Source of the DNA: Silene latifolia | Lineage: Eukaryota > Streptophyta > Magnoliopsida > Caryophyllales > Caryophyllaceae | Length of the DNA stretch: 64,000 bases | Direction: 5' to 3' | Assembly: GCF_048544455.1 (NCBI RefSeq) | Contig: NC_133531.1 | Coordinates: 67,122,099 to 67,186,098, forward strand | Part shown: one piece after another, positions 44,116-53,934 of the stretch | Numbering within the stretch: position 1 is the first letter of the stretch | How the letters are laid out: each line of letters begins with the position of its first letter | Position numbers and translations under genes: made by a program | The notes under the pieces: generated by a model | What the model saw: the letters and a program-made list of their open reading frames with translations, nothing else | What the model was told of the DNA's origin: nothing | Databases searched by the model: none

Positions 44116-47100
44116 ATGGATTTTGATTTGAATGTTCCTTGGGAAGAACAAAACAATGAATCAAGTAGTGATGTCGTTATTATCGATGATGATGTTAGTA
44201 ACGATGTTGCCAACCCAGACGATATTGACGATGGTCCTGCAATTGTTGAAGGAGGATGGGTTGAAAAGGTCGGAAATATGTTAAACACGGGCGGTAATGG
44301 CGATTCGTTAGAAGTTAATACTCCAACCAGAGGAATGTCTTTCGTGAATGGTGACGAGTTTGCTGCGTTTGCGTACCTATATGCGTATAAAAACGCCTTT
44401 CAACTTTTTTGTAGGTGTACTGAACTAGTGAAGATGTACCAGGAAAGAGGTGTCAAGCGCAATGGTATGGGGAAGAAGCAACCTCGTTTCTATATGATGA
44501 AGCGAATAAGATTATGTTGCACAATGGGGGTCAATCCGAACAAACAAAACGGGTTTAAAGACATTGCAAATTTTGAGAAATGCAAATTTACAATAGAAGC
44601 ATCGTTACAAAACGATTTTATTGTCATCGGTGCGTGTTCGTTGGAACACAATCACGTTTTAAAACGTGAAAATACTCGTCACATGGTAAGTTACCAGATG
44701 TTTGACGAATATTTCAAAAAACGGGCCTTATTGAACGACGCTGCCGGTATTTCTATTGCCAATAACTTCCAAATTCTCGTTAGAGAAGCGGGTGGGCATG
44801 AAAATTTAAAAATCAACAAGCGTGACATACGGAATTTTCTTAATCAAGAACGAAAACGTAGTAGAATTAACGGGGATGCAGCGGCTTTGGAGGCTAGATT
44901 TATACAACTTAAGGAAGTGGATCCAGATTTTTACTACGCCATTCAGACGGATTTTGAAGGCAAGCTATTAAATGTGTTTTTAATGACGGACGTTGTAGAG
45001 GAATGGCAAAGGCATTTGGTGATGTATTTTCTTACGATGCTACATTTTGTGTTAACAGGTGACCAAATTTACGTAATTTACTTAAGACCTTATTATTTTT
45101 TAATTAATGTCGATTAAAAACTAAGTTAGCTAGGGTTTAGAAATTGGGCAATTCACTCTATTTTGAAATCAATAGCTTTAGAAATTAATCAGAACACCAT
45201 TGATCATCTGTTTAGATCATTAACTTATTCATACAATCAAGCTATCTGTTTAAATATGAGAAAAGAATACAGCATGTCAGCATTTGAGCTCAGCACTTCA
45301 ACGGCAATAACAAATACGTTAACCCTGTGCTTAAAGGCTTTCACCAATGGCTAGGAAAGACGGGTTCCCGTTTCCAAACGAGCCAAAATGAAAATTATGA
45401 TTATTTAGTGAAATAAATAGCTTTAGAAATTAATCAATTAGCTAGGGTTTACTTCTTTAGAAATTATTGTTGTGCTTTTGAATAATTAGGGCATTTTAGT
45501 AATTGGAAATAATTAAGGCAATTTTATTAAGGCAATTTTCGAAATCAGTAGCTTAAATAATTTGATTTAAGAAAATATTTTATTTATTTTCGAAATAATT
45601 TTAGTAATTCGAAATAATTAGCTTAACTAATTCGAAATCAATAGCTTTACTAATTTTCGAAATCAGTAGTTTTGTTAATTTTCGAAATCAGTAGGGTTTA
45701 GAAATTGGGCAATTCATTCTATTTTGAAATAAATAGCTTTAGAAATTAATCAATTAGATTAGTGCTTTTGAATAATTAGGGCATTTTAGTAATTGGAAAT
45801 AATTAAGGCAATTTTCGAAATCAGTAGCTTAAATAATTTGATTTAAGAAAATATTTTATTTATTTTCGAAATAATTTTAGTAATTCAAAATAATTAGCTT
45901 AACTAATTCGAAATAATTAGCTTTACCGAAACAGAATTTATTTTTAGTAATTCGAAATAATTGACGGCATTCTCGAAATAATTAAGGCATTTCCGAAACA
46001 GAATTTATTTTTATTATACTTATCTTATGTTTTAATTATAGGTACAAAATGCCCTTTACTTCATTTGTTGGCGTAAATCATCACGGCAGTAGTGTTGTGC
46101 TTGCTGCCGCTTTGATTTCACATGAAGATGCGGAAAGCTTCACTTGGGTGTTTAGGAGATGGTTAGATTGTATGGGTAGAGCTCCATCGGTTATACTCAC
46201 GGATCAATGCAAGGGAATTGGTAAGGTTGTGAAGGACGTATTTACTAATACTCATCACCGTTTGTGTCTGTGGCACATAATGGTTAACGCAACAAAGAAC
46301 TTGGGAAGTTTTGTCAGGTATCAAGAAATTATTGTTGACCTTTGGAAAATTATTGACGATAGTGCAGATAGCGATGACTTTGAGGAGGCATGGCATCATT
46401 TTGTAGCTAAGTATGGTATTCATGAAAATGGTTAGATCATAGACTCTTTTCAAACCGACATTCGTGGGTGCCATTGTATTGGAGGGATATCTTTTGTGTA
46501 GGTATGTCATCTACGCAAAGAAGTGAACAGACGAACCGATTTTTCAAGAATTATGTCAATGTTGAAACTACTCTGTTCAAATTCTTTGATAGTTATCAAA
46601 ATGCACTAAGATCCAAGGTCGAGGAAGAATTAATGTTGAACTTTGCTTGTCACGAAAGACCGTCTCCTTATAATAAGACAATCATAGCCGAGGAAGTCTT
46701 CCAAAGGGCTTACACATCTAACATTTTTAGTTTGGTGAAGGATGAGGTAAACGGTCTTATACACACCAACGCTGAGTCTCATTTGAACATTGAGAATTTC
46801 TCTTCGTTTAATGTAACGGATGAGGTGACAACACCGTTTTTGAAGCGTCGAGAGAAAAAGTACAATGTTACGGCCAACTTGGACTTCAGTGAGTTTAATT
46901 GTACTTGTAAACTTTTCGAGTTTAAAGGTATATTGTGCAGGCATATTATTCGTGTACTACAGCTGAAGAAAGTGCAGTTTATTCCGGACAAGTACATTTT
47001 GAATCGATGGCGAAAGGACTTGGTTCGGGGTTATGAGCACCTTCCTGTTGGGTACTACAACCCTGGTGAGTCTGAACGACTAAAGCGATCTCTTGCTGTC

Positions 47101-47499
47101 ACGATGAAGAACGACTACATATATAGGCTGGCATTACATGATGATGAGACGTATGCCTTATATGAGGCCGAATCAGCCAAGGTGATTACGGCATTAGAGG
47201 CGCATGTCGGCATTGAGGTACTCAACGAAATGGGAGCAGGCTCCGATGTAACAAAGGTGTGGGGCCGTAAAAGATTACAACCAAAGGAGAACAACCTACG
47301 CCACATGGTACGGAACGCACCTCCTCCTACGGAAGGCGCCTTGAGAGACCCCATTGATAAAAGAGGTGCAGGAAGAGGGTCTAGGCCTAGGCAAAAGAAA
47401 GTAAGGAGGGTTGTAAACTTCGACGAAGTAGGTCCATCGTCGCAACCAACGCCGCGGCGAAGAAGGGTCAGTACGACCACACCTCGTAACACGCAGTAG
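44116..47499 (+). pseudogene. FAR1/MULE transposase, two exons, two frameshifts
   Basis: I choose the ATG at 44116 (MDFDLNVPWEEQ); an upstream in-frame ATG at 44086 adds ten residues. Exon 1 (44116-45058) has an acidic N-terminus, then a FAR1-type Cys/His DNA-binding domain (CRCTELVK..., CCTMGVN, CKFTIEAS, CSLEHNHVL). An intron 45059-46041 (GTGACC...ATAG) is supported by continuity of the family sequence across it. Exon 2 (46042-47499) has MPFTSFVGVNHHGS, ILTDQCKG, HRLCLWHI, DDFEEAW and a SWIM zinc finger (FNCTCKLFEFKGILCRHI). Acidic triad candidates: Asp 45036-45038 (shifted frame), Asp 46202-46204, Glu about 46382-46387. Single-base losses near 44985 and 46432 break the frame. The basic C-terminus (RPRQKKVRR) ends at 47499. 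Confidence 0.85.
45059..46041 (+). other. Intron of the MULE transposase gene
   Basis: 983 bp, AT-rich, GT...AG borders. It contains internally repeated words such as TTTCGAAATCAGTAG, AATTCGAAATAATTAGCTT and a near-duplicate of the 45120-45480 block at about 45690-45900. The short ORF at 45163-45354 has no family resemblance. Confidence 0.65.
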
Positions 47500-48781
47500 A
47501 ATTGAGCTCGTTTTTTTTTTGTTTGGCTACATTTGGATACAATTTTATACGAATTGCAGGAACAATTTTAGACGCCATTTACTTCAGTTGGATACATTTG
47601 GATACATTTTGGATACAATTTTTGACGAATTGAGCTGCTAATATTATGTATTACAATTTTTAACGAATTGCAGGAACAAATTTAGACGAATTGAGCTCGT
47701 TTTAGACGAATTGAGCTCGTTTTAGACGAATTGCAGGAACAATTTTCTCAGTTTATGTAGTTCAATTGACACATTTTTTTTGCATGTGAGACATAATCAT
47801 TTACTTCATCTCAATACTCAACCTTTAGTTCATCTCAATACTCAATCATAATTACGATTTGCATGAAAATCTTTACGACAAATTGCATGAAAATCCTTAC
47901 TATTTATCTCATGAAATCGAACATTCTGAATCAGAAAACGGCCTTACTAAACGTTGCTGGTAAAGAAAGTTATTTCTACGACAAATCAGATCGTCTATTT
48001 GCACGAAATTGCTACTAATTTGCACGATATTGGTAACGATTTGCACGAAATACTCCTTAACTTATGCTACTGTTTTCTCACATTATGTATTTCAATTGTT
48101 AACATTTGAGATGATTTGACTCAAATTGCATGTGAGACATAATCATTTTGTTAATCTCAATACTCAACCTGTAACACATGTCATATGCAATACACCAACT
48201 TGACAAATGAGTTAATGTTTGATAATGTAATTCTTATGATTATAAGACCGGAACGATTCCAATAGCGATTTCAAGAAAAATAGAAACGATTCAAATAACG
48301 ATTTAAAGTCCCTGAAATTAAAGGAACGAAATTAAAGTACCATCCCATTACAATAACGATTTCACCATGTCAACGATTAAACATAATTTAACGAAATTGA
48401 ACGAAATTTAGGCAAATGATCGAAATAGTACCATCCGATTAATCTGATCGAAATTTGCATGCCATGCAAACTTAACATAAACCGTATACAACCAAAACAA
48501 ATACGATCTTAATACTGAAAATTAAACTTCATCAAACCGAGTATAATCTAATAGTACCCTCCGATCAGTACCATTCGATAGATTGCAAGCGATTATACCC
48601 ACATAGACCCTCTATGCGGGTTTAAAGAAATCCGATTACACAACAACTAATATGAGGAAAGACGAAAGATTAAACAACCCCTAAAACGCCATCAACCCTG
48701 TTGCATGAACCATCTTCACCAACAGAATACTTACCCTAACAATATACGGCCATGTTAACAAAAAAAAATATGATATTAAAA
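47500..48781. other. MULE intergenic region with GAATTGAGCTCGTTTTAGAC repeats
   Basis: No gene seen. 47500-47760 repeats words built from ACGAATTGAGCTCGTTTTAG and ACGAATTGCAGGAACAA several times. A segment around 48435-48515 is a diverged copy of 48789-48865, the tail of the minus-strand gene. Confidence 0.6.
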
Positions 48782-49177
48782 CTAAACATCGTCTGATCGA
48801 AATTTTAGTGCCATGCAAACTAAACATAGACCGTATACAACCAACCAAAATACGATATTAAACGATATTCGGGGACAATATTTACCACCACCTTCTTCAT
48901 CCTTCTTATCCACCGCCTTCTTGCATTCAGCCCATCCATAAGTCCATGCCTTGCAACAACGAGTCATTGCAATTTTCTGCCAGGATCCACATCTAGGTAT
49001 TATGTAGAAAGACATAATGTCATTGCATGCAGCCACCAAAAACGCGGATGAAGTTTCGTCAGTTCCTTCTATTTCTGGCGGTTTCTCAATTTTTGTTATT
49101 GCATGAGGGATTGGGAAATCATTTTTGGGTTGAGCAAAAATGGACCAATCAAGCCCTCCATCTTCAATTTGAACCAT
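48782..49177 (-). CDS. Unrecognised MULE accessory protein, 131 aa, hydrophobic C-terminus
   Basis: I do not recognise this protein. Start MVQIEDGGLDWSIFAQPKND. The middle is Cys- and Trp-rich (RCGSWQKIAMTRCCKAWTYGWAECKKAVDKKDEEGGG). The last 30 residues include a run that could span a membrane (NIVFWLVVYGLCLVCMAL), then KFRSDDV. A promoter is plausible: TATAAA on the minus strand at 49338-49333, a pyrimidine-rich stretch (49265-49320) and a 5' UTR with an ACCCTAAAT word. It lies inside the MULE, tail-to-tail with the transposase gene. The DNA encoding the C-terminal tail has a diverged copy at about 48435-48515, so the tail may be a late addition. Coding status rests on open frame and promoter context. 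Confidence 0.55.
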   Translation of the reverse strand: MVQIEDGGLDWSIFAQPKNDFPIPHAITKIEKPPEIEGTDETSSAFLVAACNDIMSFYIIPRCGSWQKIAMTRCCKAWTYGWAECKKAVDKKDEEGGGKYCPRISFNIVFWLVVYGLCLVCMALKFRSDDV

Positions 49178-49470
49178 ATTTTTTTTGTGATTAAGTATTT
49201 AGGGTTACAGATGATGTGTGTGTGTTTTTTTTTTTTTTTTTTAATAAGTAAAATGGCGGTTTAAAGCCTTGAAGAGGAAGAAGGAAAGAAGAAGATGAAT
49301 GGGAGGAAGATGGAGGGTCGGCAGTTTCCGGGTTTATAAGGACTTTTTTTTTTTTTTTTTTTTTTAAGTTAAAGATGTAAACAAGTTGGTTTTAGGAAGA
49401 TATTATAAGTTTTCCTTTTTTAAAGTATAAATAGAAGATTTTGGTTTTAGTTTTTATATTGTAATACATA

Positions 49471-50625
49471 ATAACTAGTTTAGTATTTACGTAATATGTC
49501 GATATTAAGCTAATTACATAAAATATCGATATTAAGCGATAATCGGAACTAGTAAATACCAAATTTACGTAATATGTCGATAGTAACCTATAATCGGAAC
49601 TAGTAACTAAGAATTTACGTAAAATGTCGATATTAAGCGGTAATCGGAACTAGTAACTAAGAATTTACATAAAATGTCGATATTAAGCTATAATTGGAAC
49701 TAGTAACTAAGAATTTACATAAAATGTCGATATTAAGCGATAATCGGAACTAGTAAATACCAAATTTACGTAATATGTCGATAGTAACCTATAATCGGAA
49801 CTAGTAAGTAAGTATTTACATAAAATGTCGATATTAAGCTATAATTGGAACTAGTAACTAAGAATTTACATAAAATGTCGATATTAAGCGATAATCGGAA
49901 CTAGTAAATACCAAATTTACGTAATATGTCGATAGTAACCTATAATTGGAACTAGTAAGTAAGTATTTACATAAAATGTTGATATTAAGCTATAATTGGA
50001 ACTAGTAACTAAGAATTTACATAATATGTCGATAGTAACCTATAATCGGAACTAGTAAGTAAGTATTTACATAAAATGTCGATATTAAGCTATAATTGGA
50101 ACTACTAACTAAGAATTTACATAAAATGTCGATAGTAACCTATAATCGGAACTAGTAAGTAAGTATTTACATAAAATGTCGATATTAAGCTATAATTGGA
50201 ACTAGTAACTAAGAATTTACATAAAATGTCGATATTAAGCGATAATCGGAACTAGTAAATACCAAATTTACGTAATATGTCGATAGTAACCTATAATCGG
50301 AACTAGTAACTTAGAAATTACGTAAAATGTTGATATTACGCGATAATCGGAACTAGTAAATACCAAATTGACGTAATATGTCGATAGTAACCTATAATCG
50401 GAACTAGTAAGTAAGTATTTACATAAAATGTCGATATTAAGCTATAATTGAAACTAGTAAATAAATATTTACGTAAAATGTTGATATTACGCTATAATTG
50501 GAACTAGTTAGTACCTAATTACATAAAATTAAAGCTGGAAGCTATAATCGGAACTAGGTATAATTACATAAAATTAAAGTTAGAAGCTATAATCGGAACT
50601 ACTAAGTAACTAATTACATAATATC
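49471..50625. repeat. 50-bp tandem array with 150-bp higher-order units (~23 copies)
   Basis: Each unit has the form ATTTACRTAAWATGTCGATA, TTAAGC or GTAACC, TATAATYGGAACTAGTAA. Three variants alternate (ending AGTAAGTAAG, AGTAACTAAG and AGTAAATACC), giving a 150-bp repeat of repeats over much of the array. The last units at 50460-50625 are diverged. It lies between the two accessory genes. Confidence 0.92.
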
Positions 50626-50634
50626 AAACTTAGA

Positions 50635-50715
50635 AACCCTAAACACTATATTCTAAACCCTAAACCCTATATTCTAAACCCTAAACCCTATATTCTAAAA
50701 CTCTAAACCCTATAT
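50635..50715. repeat. Telomere-like CCCTAAA-derived repeat
   Basis: CTAAACCCTAAACCCTATATT recurs about three to four times with variation. These are short runs of the plant telomere word separated by TATATT, too short and irregular to be telomere. Confidence 0.85.
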
Positions 50716-50821
50716 TCAGTTTTGCGCCAATTATCCGAAATAATTCAAAATTTCTAACTTAGTTTAAATTTCAATTATTCATTTTGCGCCAATTAAATTA
50801 AATTTTGATGAAAAAAAAATT

Positions 50822-50902
50822 GCTTTTATGGGGAATCGAACACGGGTGACCTATGAATGCATGACTATTAGATAAACCAGTTGAGCAAGGGGTATCAGCA
50901 CG
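50822..50902 (-). repeat. tRNA-like A/B-box module 2
   Basis: The minus strand reads CGTGCTGATACCCC, TTGCTCAACTGGTTTA (A-box-like) and CACCCGTGTTCGATTCCCC (a good B-box). Best preserved of the modules, but still without a credible acceptor stem. Confidence 0.55.
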
Positions 50903-51221
50903 ATTAATAAACAATTAATTTTCAATATATACTAAAACGAATTTAAGGTTATTGAAATAGTAACATATATTTTCCTTTTTAATTTCATTCACACAATATT
51001 CTATCTCCCTTTTAACTTGATTCACGCAATATTATATTATCTTATACATAATTATTAAATTCTAATTATTTCTATCATATCTACTTTTAATATTTTTTTA
51101 AATAATATTCAATTTCAATATCCTAAATAATAGGATCAACGTGATTTCGTGGGAAATAATGGCGGGACAAAAAAGGAGGGAAAATTTTGGAGGGAAACAT
51201 TTCAATTGGACCCTATATAAA

Positions 51222-51233
51222 TAACCCTAATTG
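51222..51233 (+). promoter_or_regulatory. TATA box of the 141-aa MULE gene
   Basis: CCCTATATAAATAA lies about 90 bp upstream of the ATG at 51318. An A/C-rich 5' UTR follows, as in typical plant promoters. Confidence 0.7.
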
Positions 51234-51317
51234 CTAGATGTTACCTCCATTCCCAAATCAAATTCATAAGAAACATAAAACTCGTTCCATTAAATTAAAA
51301 CTTTTTAACCTACTGTC

Positions 51318-51743
51318 ATGGCTAATCAAATTCAATATGCAATGTTAAATAGAGAGATTGCGATGGAAAGGAAGGCTCATGCTAGGGATTTGTTGGAGAC
51401 AAGGATGTTTGTAAGGGAAATGTTAGACGTTGTCAAAGACAAAAGTAAAATTGAGGATGCTATAGCCCATGCTCGATGTAAAACCATAGAATACATATAT
51501 GAAGAAGAGTTCAATGCCAAATATTCGGCGTTCCTACCCGATGAACACCTGAAATGGCGCCAAGTGGGGCAACGTGAGTACCTACCAATGCCGGTTCCCG
51601 ATGATGTACTCGTTCGGGTTGAAGGAGGGGACGATAATTTTGATGCCCCTACTACTCCCCCTCCAACGAGTCCTCAATGGAGGTCCAGAGGAAGATATGG
51701 TTTGGTTGGAAACAGCATAGGCGCCTACAATTCTAGTGCTTAG
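51318..51743 (+). CDS. Unrecognised MULE accessory protein, 141 aa, helical then Pro-rich
   Basis: I do not recognise this protein. Residues 1-65 (MANQIQYAMLNREIAMERK..., REMLDVVKDKSKIEDAIAH) are charged and heptad-like, so likely helical and perhaps a coiled coil. Then come EYIYEEEFNAKYSAFLPDEH, LKWRQVGQREYLPMPVPDD, and a Pro/Thr stretch (DAPTTPPPTSPQ) followed by WRSRGRYG and a short Ser/Asn tail. The ATG at 51318 is the first after the TATA box. AATAAA at 51837-51842 is a possible polyadenylation signal about 95 bp after the stop. It is in the right third of the MULE, codirectional with the transposase. It may be a second protein needed by the element or a captured fragment. Confidence 0.65.
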   Translation: MANQIQYAMLNREIAMERKAHARDLLETRMFVREMLDVVKDKSKIEDAIAHARCKTIEYIYEEEFNAKYSAFLPDEHLKWRQVGQREYLPMPVPDDVLVRVEGGDDNFDAPTTPPPTSPQWRSRGRYGLVGNSIGAYNSSA

Positions 51744-51849
51744 TTAATTTTTAACATTTGTTTTATAATTTTCAAGTCTGATTACCACGGTTTTTAGTTT
51801 CAATTTACATTTCGTGTAATCGTTTCATTTTATTCCAATAAATTATATC

Positions 51850-52615
51850 TTATTTAGTTATATTCTTTTACATTATTGGTTTATTTTGTTTACAAACCCT
51901 AATGACCAGTTCGGAATTAGAGTAACTCATAATTTACAATTAGAAAATCAATTAGCCAAATTTGAAGAAAAACTAGCCTGCGGATTCGAACCCTAGTTGA
52001 GGTATTTTAGCAGTTAATCGAAATAATTAGGGGATTAAGAAAAAAAAAACAAAGTTGTGGCTATACGGATTCGAACACGGGTTTTCTTGACTTAGCCTAA
52101 ATCTAATCCTAAAAAATAAATAATCCCAAAATCTCTCAAAAAAAAATTAATATTCCTAAGATCAAGTTAACAATATTTTTTTTAAAAACAAAAGATATTT
52201 TATGAAATAAAAACGAAATTTTATAATTAAGGCAATTTTTAAATTTAGGAAATTCATTGCCTAAAATCAAGCTAAGAATATTTTAAAAAGAAAAGATAAA
52301 ATATCAAATGAAACCGAAAATCTTTAAAAAAGGCAATTTATATATTTAAGAGATTTATTGCCTAAAATCAAGCTTAAGAATATTTAAAAAATAAAGATAT
52401 TTTATCAAATGAAACCGAAATTGTTTAAATAAGGCAATTTTATAATTTAAGAAATTTATTGCCTAAAATCAAGCTACAAATATTTTAAAAATAAGGAAAG
52501 TATTAAGAGTTAAAAAACGGAATTTTAAATAAGGCAATTATTCGAATTAGAGTTCATTAAGGTTTAATGAATTAAAGAAATAGATTCATAATATTATGAA
52601 TTGTAATCAGTGAAT
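51850..52615. other. MULE non-coding region with repeated GGCAATTT/AAGATATTTTA words
   Basis: No gene. From 52150 to 52520 a block of about 95 bp (TTGCCTAAAATCAAGCT, AATATTTTAAAAA, AAATAAGGCAATTT) recurs about four times. Two B-box-like words, GGATTCGAACCC (about 51978) and GGATTCGAACACGGG (about 52068), are on the minus strand. Confidence 0.65.
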
Positions 52616-52621
52616 GTATGT

Positions 52622-52712
52622 GCCGATACCCCTAGCTTAGTTGGTTACTAGTCTCTTTACAAAAATCTAATTGCTACTAATGCCAACCCGTGTTCGATCC
52701 TTCACAACAACT
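52622..52712 (+). repeat. tRNA-like A/B-box module 3
   Basis: GTGCCGATACCCC, TAGCTTAGTTGGTTA (matches the A-box) and CAACCCGTGTTCGATCC (B-box-like), about 45 bp apart. Opposite orientation to modules 1 and 2. Confidence 0.55.
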
Positions 52713-52760
52713 TTTTTTTTTGCCCTTTTATGCCTTAATTAGAGTTAATCAATTAATGGA

Positions 52761-53440
52761 TTAGGGTTCATCAAAAAATTTCCCCTTCTTCCCCAATTCG
52801 ATTTTAAATGATTAATAATTACTCCAATGCTAGGGTTAATTCGATTTTTATTGATAAGGATTACCATTTGATTAATAAAATTTGATTTTGATCATATGAA
52901 TTAGGGTTCTTCAACTGAATTAGGGTTCATCAAAAAATTTCCCCTTCTTCCCCAATTCGATTTTAAATGATTAATAATTACTCCAATGCTAGGGTTAATT
53001 CGATTTTTATTGATAAGGATTACCATTTGATTAATAAAATTTGATTTTGATTATATGAATTAGGGTTCTTCAACTGAATTAGGGTTCATCAAAAAAATTC
53101 CCCTTCTTCCCCAATTCGATTTTAAATGATTAATAATTACTCCAATGCTAGGGTTAATTCGATTTTTATTGATAAGGATTACCATTTGATTAATAAAATT
53201 TGATTTTGATCATATGAATTAGGGTTCTTCAACTGAATTAGGGTTCATCAAAAAATTTCCCCTTCTTCCCCAATTCGATTTTAAATGATTAATAATTACT
53301 CCAATGCTAGGGTTATTTCGATTTTTATTGATAAGGATTACCATTTGATTAATAAAATTTGATTTTGATCATATGAATTAGGGTTCTTCAACTGAATTAG
53401 GGTTCATCAAAAACTTCCCCCTTTTTCCCATAAATCGATT
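52761..53440. repeat. 159-bp tandem repeat, four copies plus a partial fifth
   Basis: TTAGGGTTCATCAAAAA starts at 52761, 52920, 53079, 53238 and 53397, exactly 159 bp apart. The four full copies are nearly identical. AT-rich and non-coding. Confidence 0.95.
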
Positions 53441-53639
53441 TTAAATGGTTAAGAATAAGGCTATTCGATTCATAGAATTAAGTTCATCAATTTGATACGA
53501 TTTTGATTACTTAATAGAATTGAATTAGGTTATGATTAATGTTATGAAATTAGGGTTCATTTGATTTTTATTATGAATTTTTATTGTTTACGAATACGAT
53601 TTGAAAAAGAAAATTGATTGATTAAGAGGTCAAAAATAA

Positions 53640-53725
53640 ATAATAATAATAATAATAATAATACAAAAAAACGTTAAAAACAATAATAATACTACTACTA
53701 CTACTAATAATAATAATAATAAATC
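53640..53725. repeat. AAT/ACT microsatellite
   Basis: Runs of AATAAT, then ACTACTACTACT and again AATAAT near the right end of the MULE. Confidence 0.9.
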
Positions 53726-53861
53726 AAAATATGTCAAACAAAGGAAATTAAAAATTACCCTAAATATAGTTAACTACATGTGGTTAGCAAGTTAACTACA
53801 TATGTGTAATTACTAATATAACCCTAAATTAACTACATATGATTCACTCTAGTTAGCCACA

Positions 53862-53924
53862 TGGCGCAATTTAATTGGTCGTGTATGAGATTTTCATACA
53901 CCTCGTGTATGAGTAGCCTTTTCC
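53862..53924 (-). repeat. MULE right terminal inverted repeat
   Basis: TGGCGCAATTTAATTGGTCG...GCCTTTTCC, the inverted partner of 42611-42674. Followed by GTATCTTTAT. Confidence 0.88.
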
Positions 53925-53934
53925 GTATCTTTAT

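Larger units (their letters stand above)
42611..53924 (+). mobile_element. Large Mutator-like element (FAR1-type), 11.3 kb, complete with TSD
   Basis: GTATCTTTAT at 42601-42610 is repeated exactly at 53925-53934, a 10-bp target duplication of the length typical for MULEs. The termini are inverted repeats: 42611-42674 against 53862-53924 share ATACACGAGGTGTATGA, TCATACACGACCAAT and GCGCCA. Weaker similarity extends further inward. Inside are a two-exon FAR1-like transposase gene (44116-47499), a minus-strand gene of 131 codons, a plus-strand gene of 141 codons, a 50-bp tandem array, a 159-bp tandem array, a 257-bp duplication and several tRNA-like modules. The transposase has two single-base breaks, so this copy may not be autonomous. 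Confidence 0.9.

Noticed and set aside
45163..45354. 63-residue frame in the transposase intron
   Set aside because: Lies between splice sites, is AT-rich with repeated words, and has no resemblance to the transposase family.
49471..50625. CRISPR-like array
   Set aside because: The units are contiguous 50-bp tandem repeats without unique spacers, in a plant genome.
49471..50625. Match to the known VANC helper-protein target motif of Arabidopsis VANDAL elements
   Set aside because: The array has AGTATTTAC-type words, but these do not match the motif as I know it, and this element has inverted termini unlike VANDAL; kept only as an analogy.
50635..50715. Possible telomere or chromosome-end sequence
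   Set aside because: Only a few CCCTAAA words separated by TATATT and embedded in a transposon; not a telomeric array.
50822..50902. Functional tRNA gene
   Set aside because: A- and B-box words are present, but no acceptor stem or anticodon arm could be drawn.
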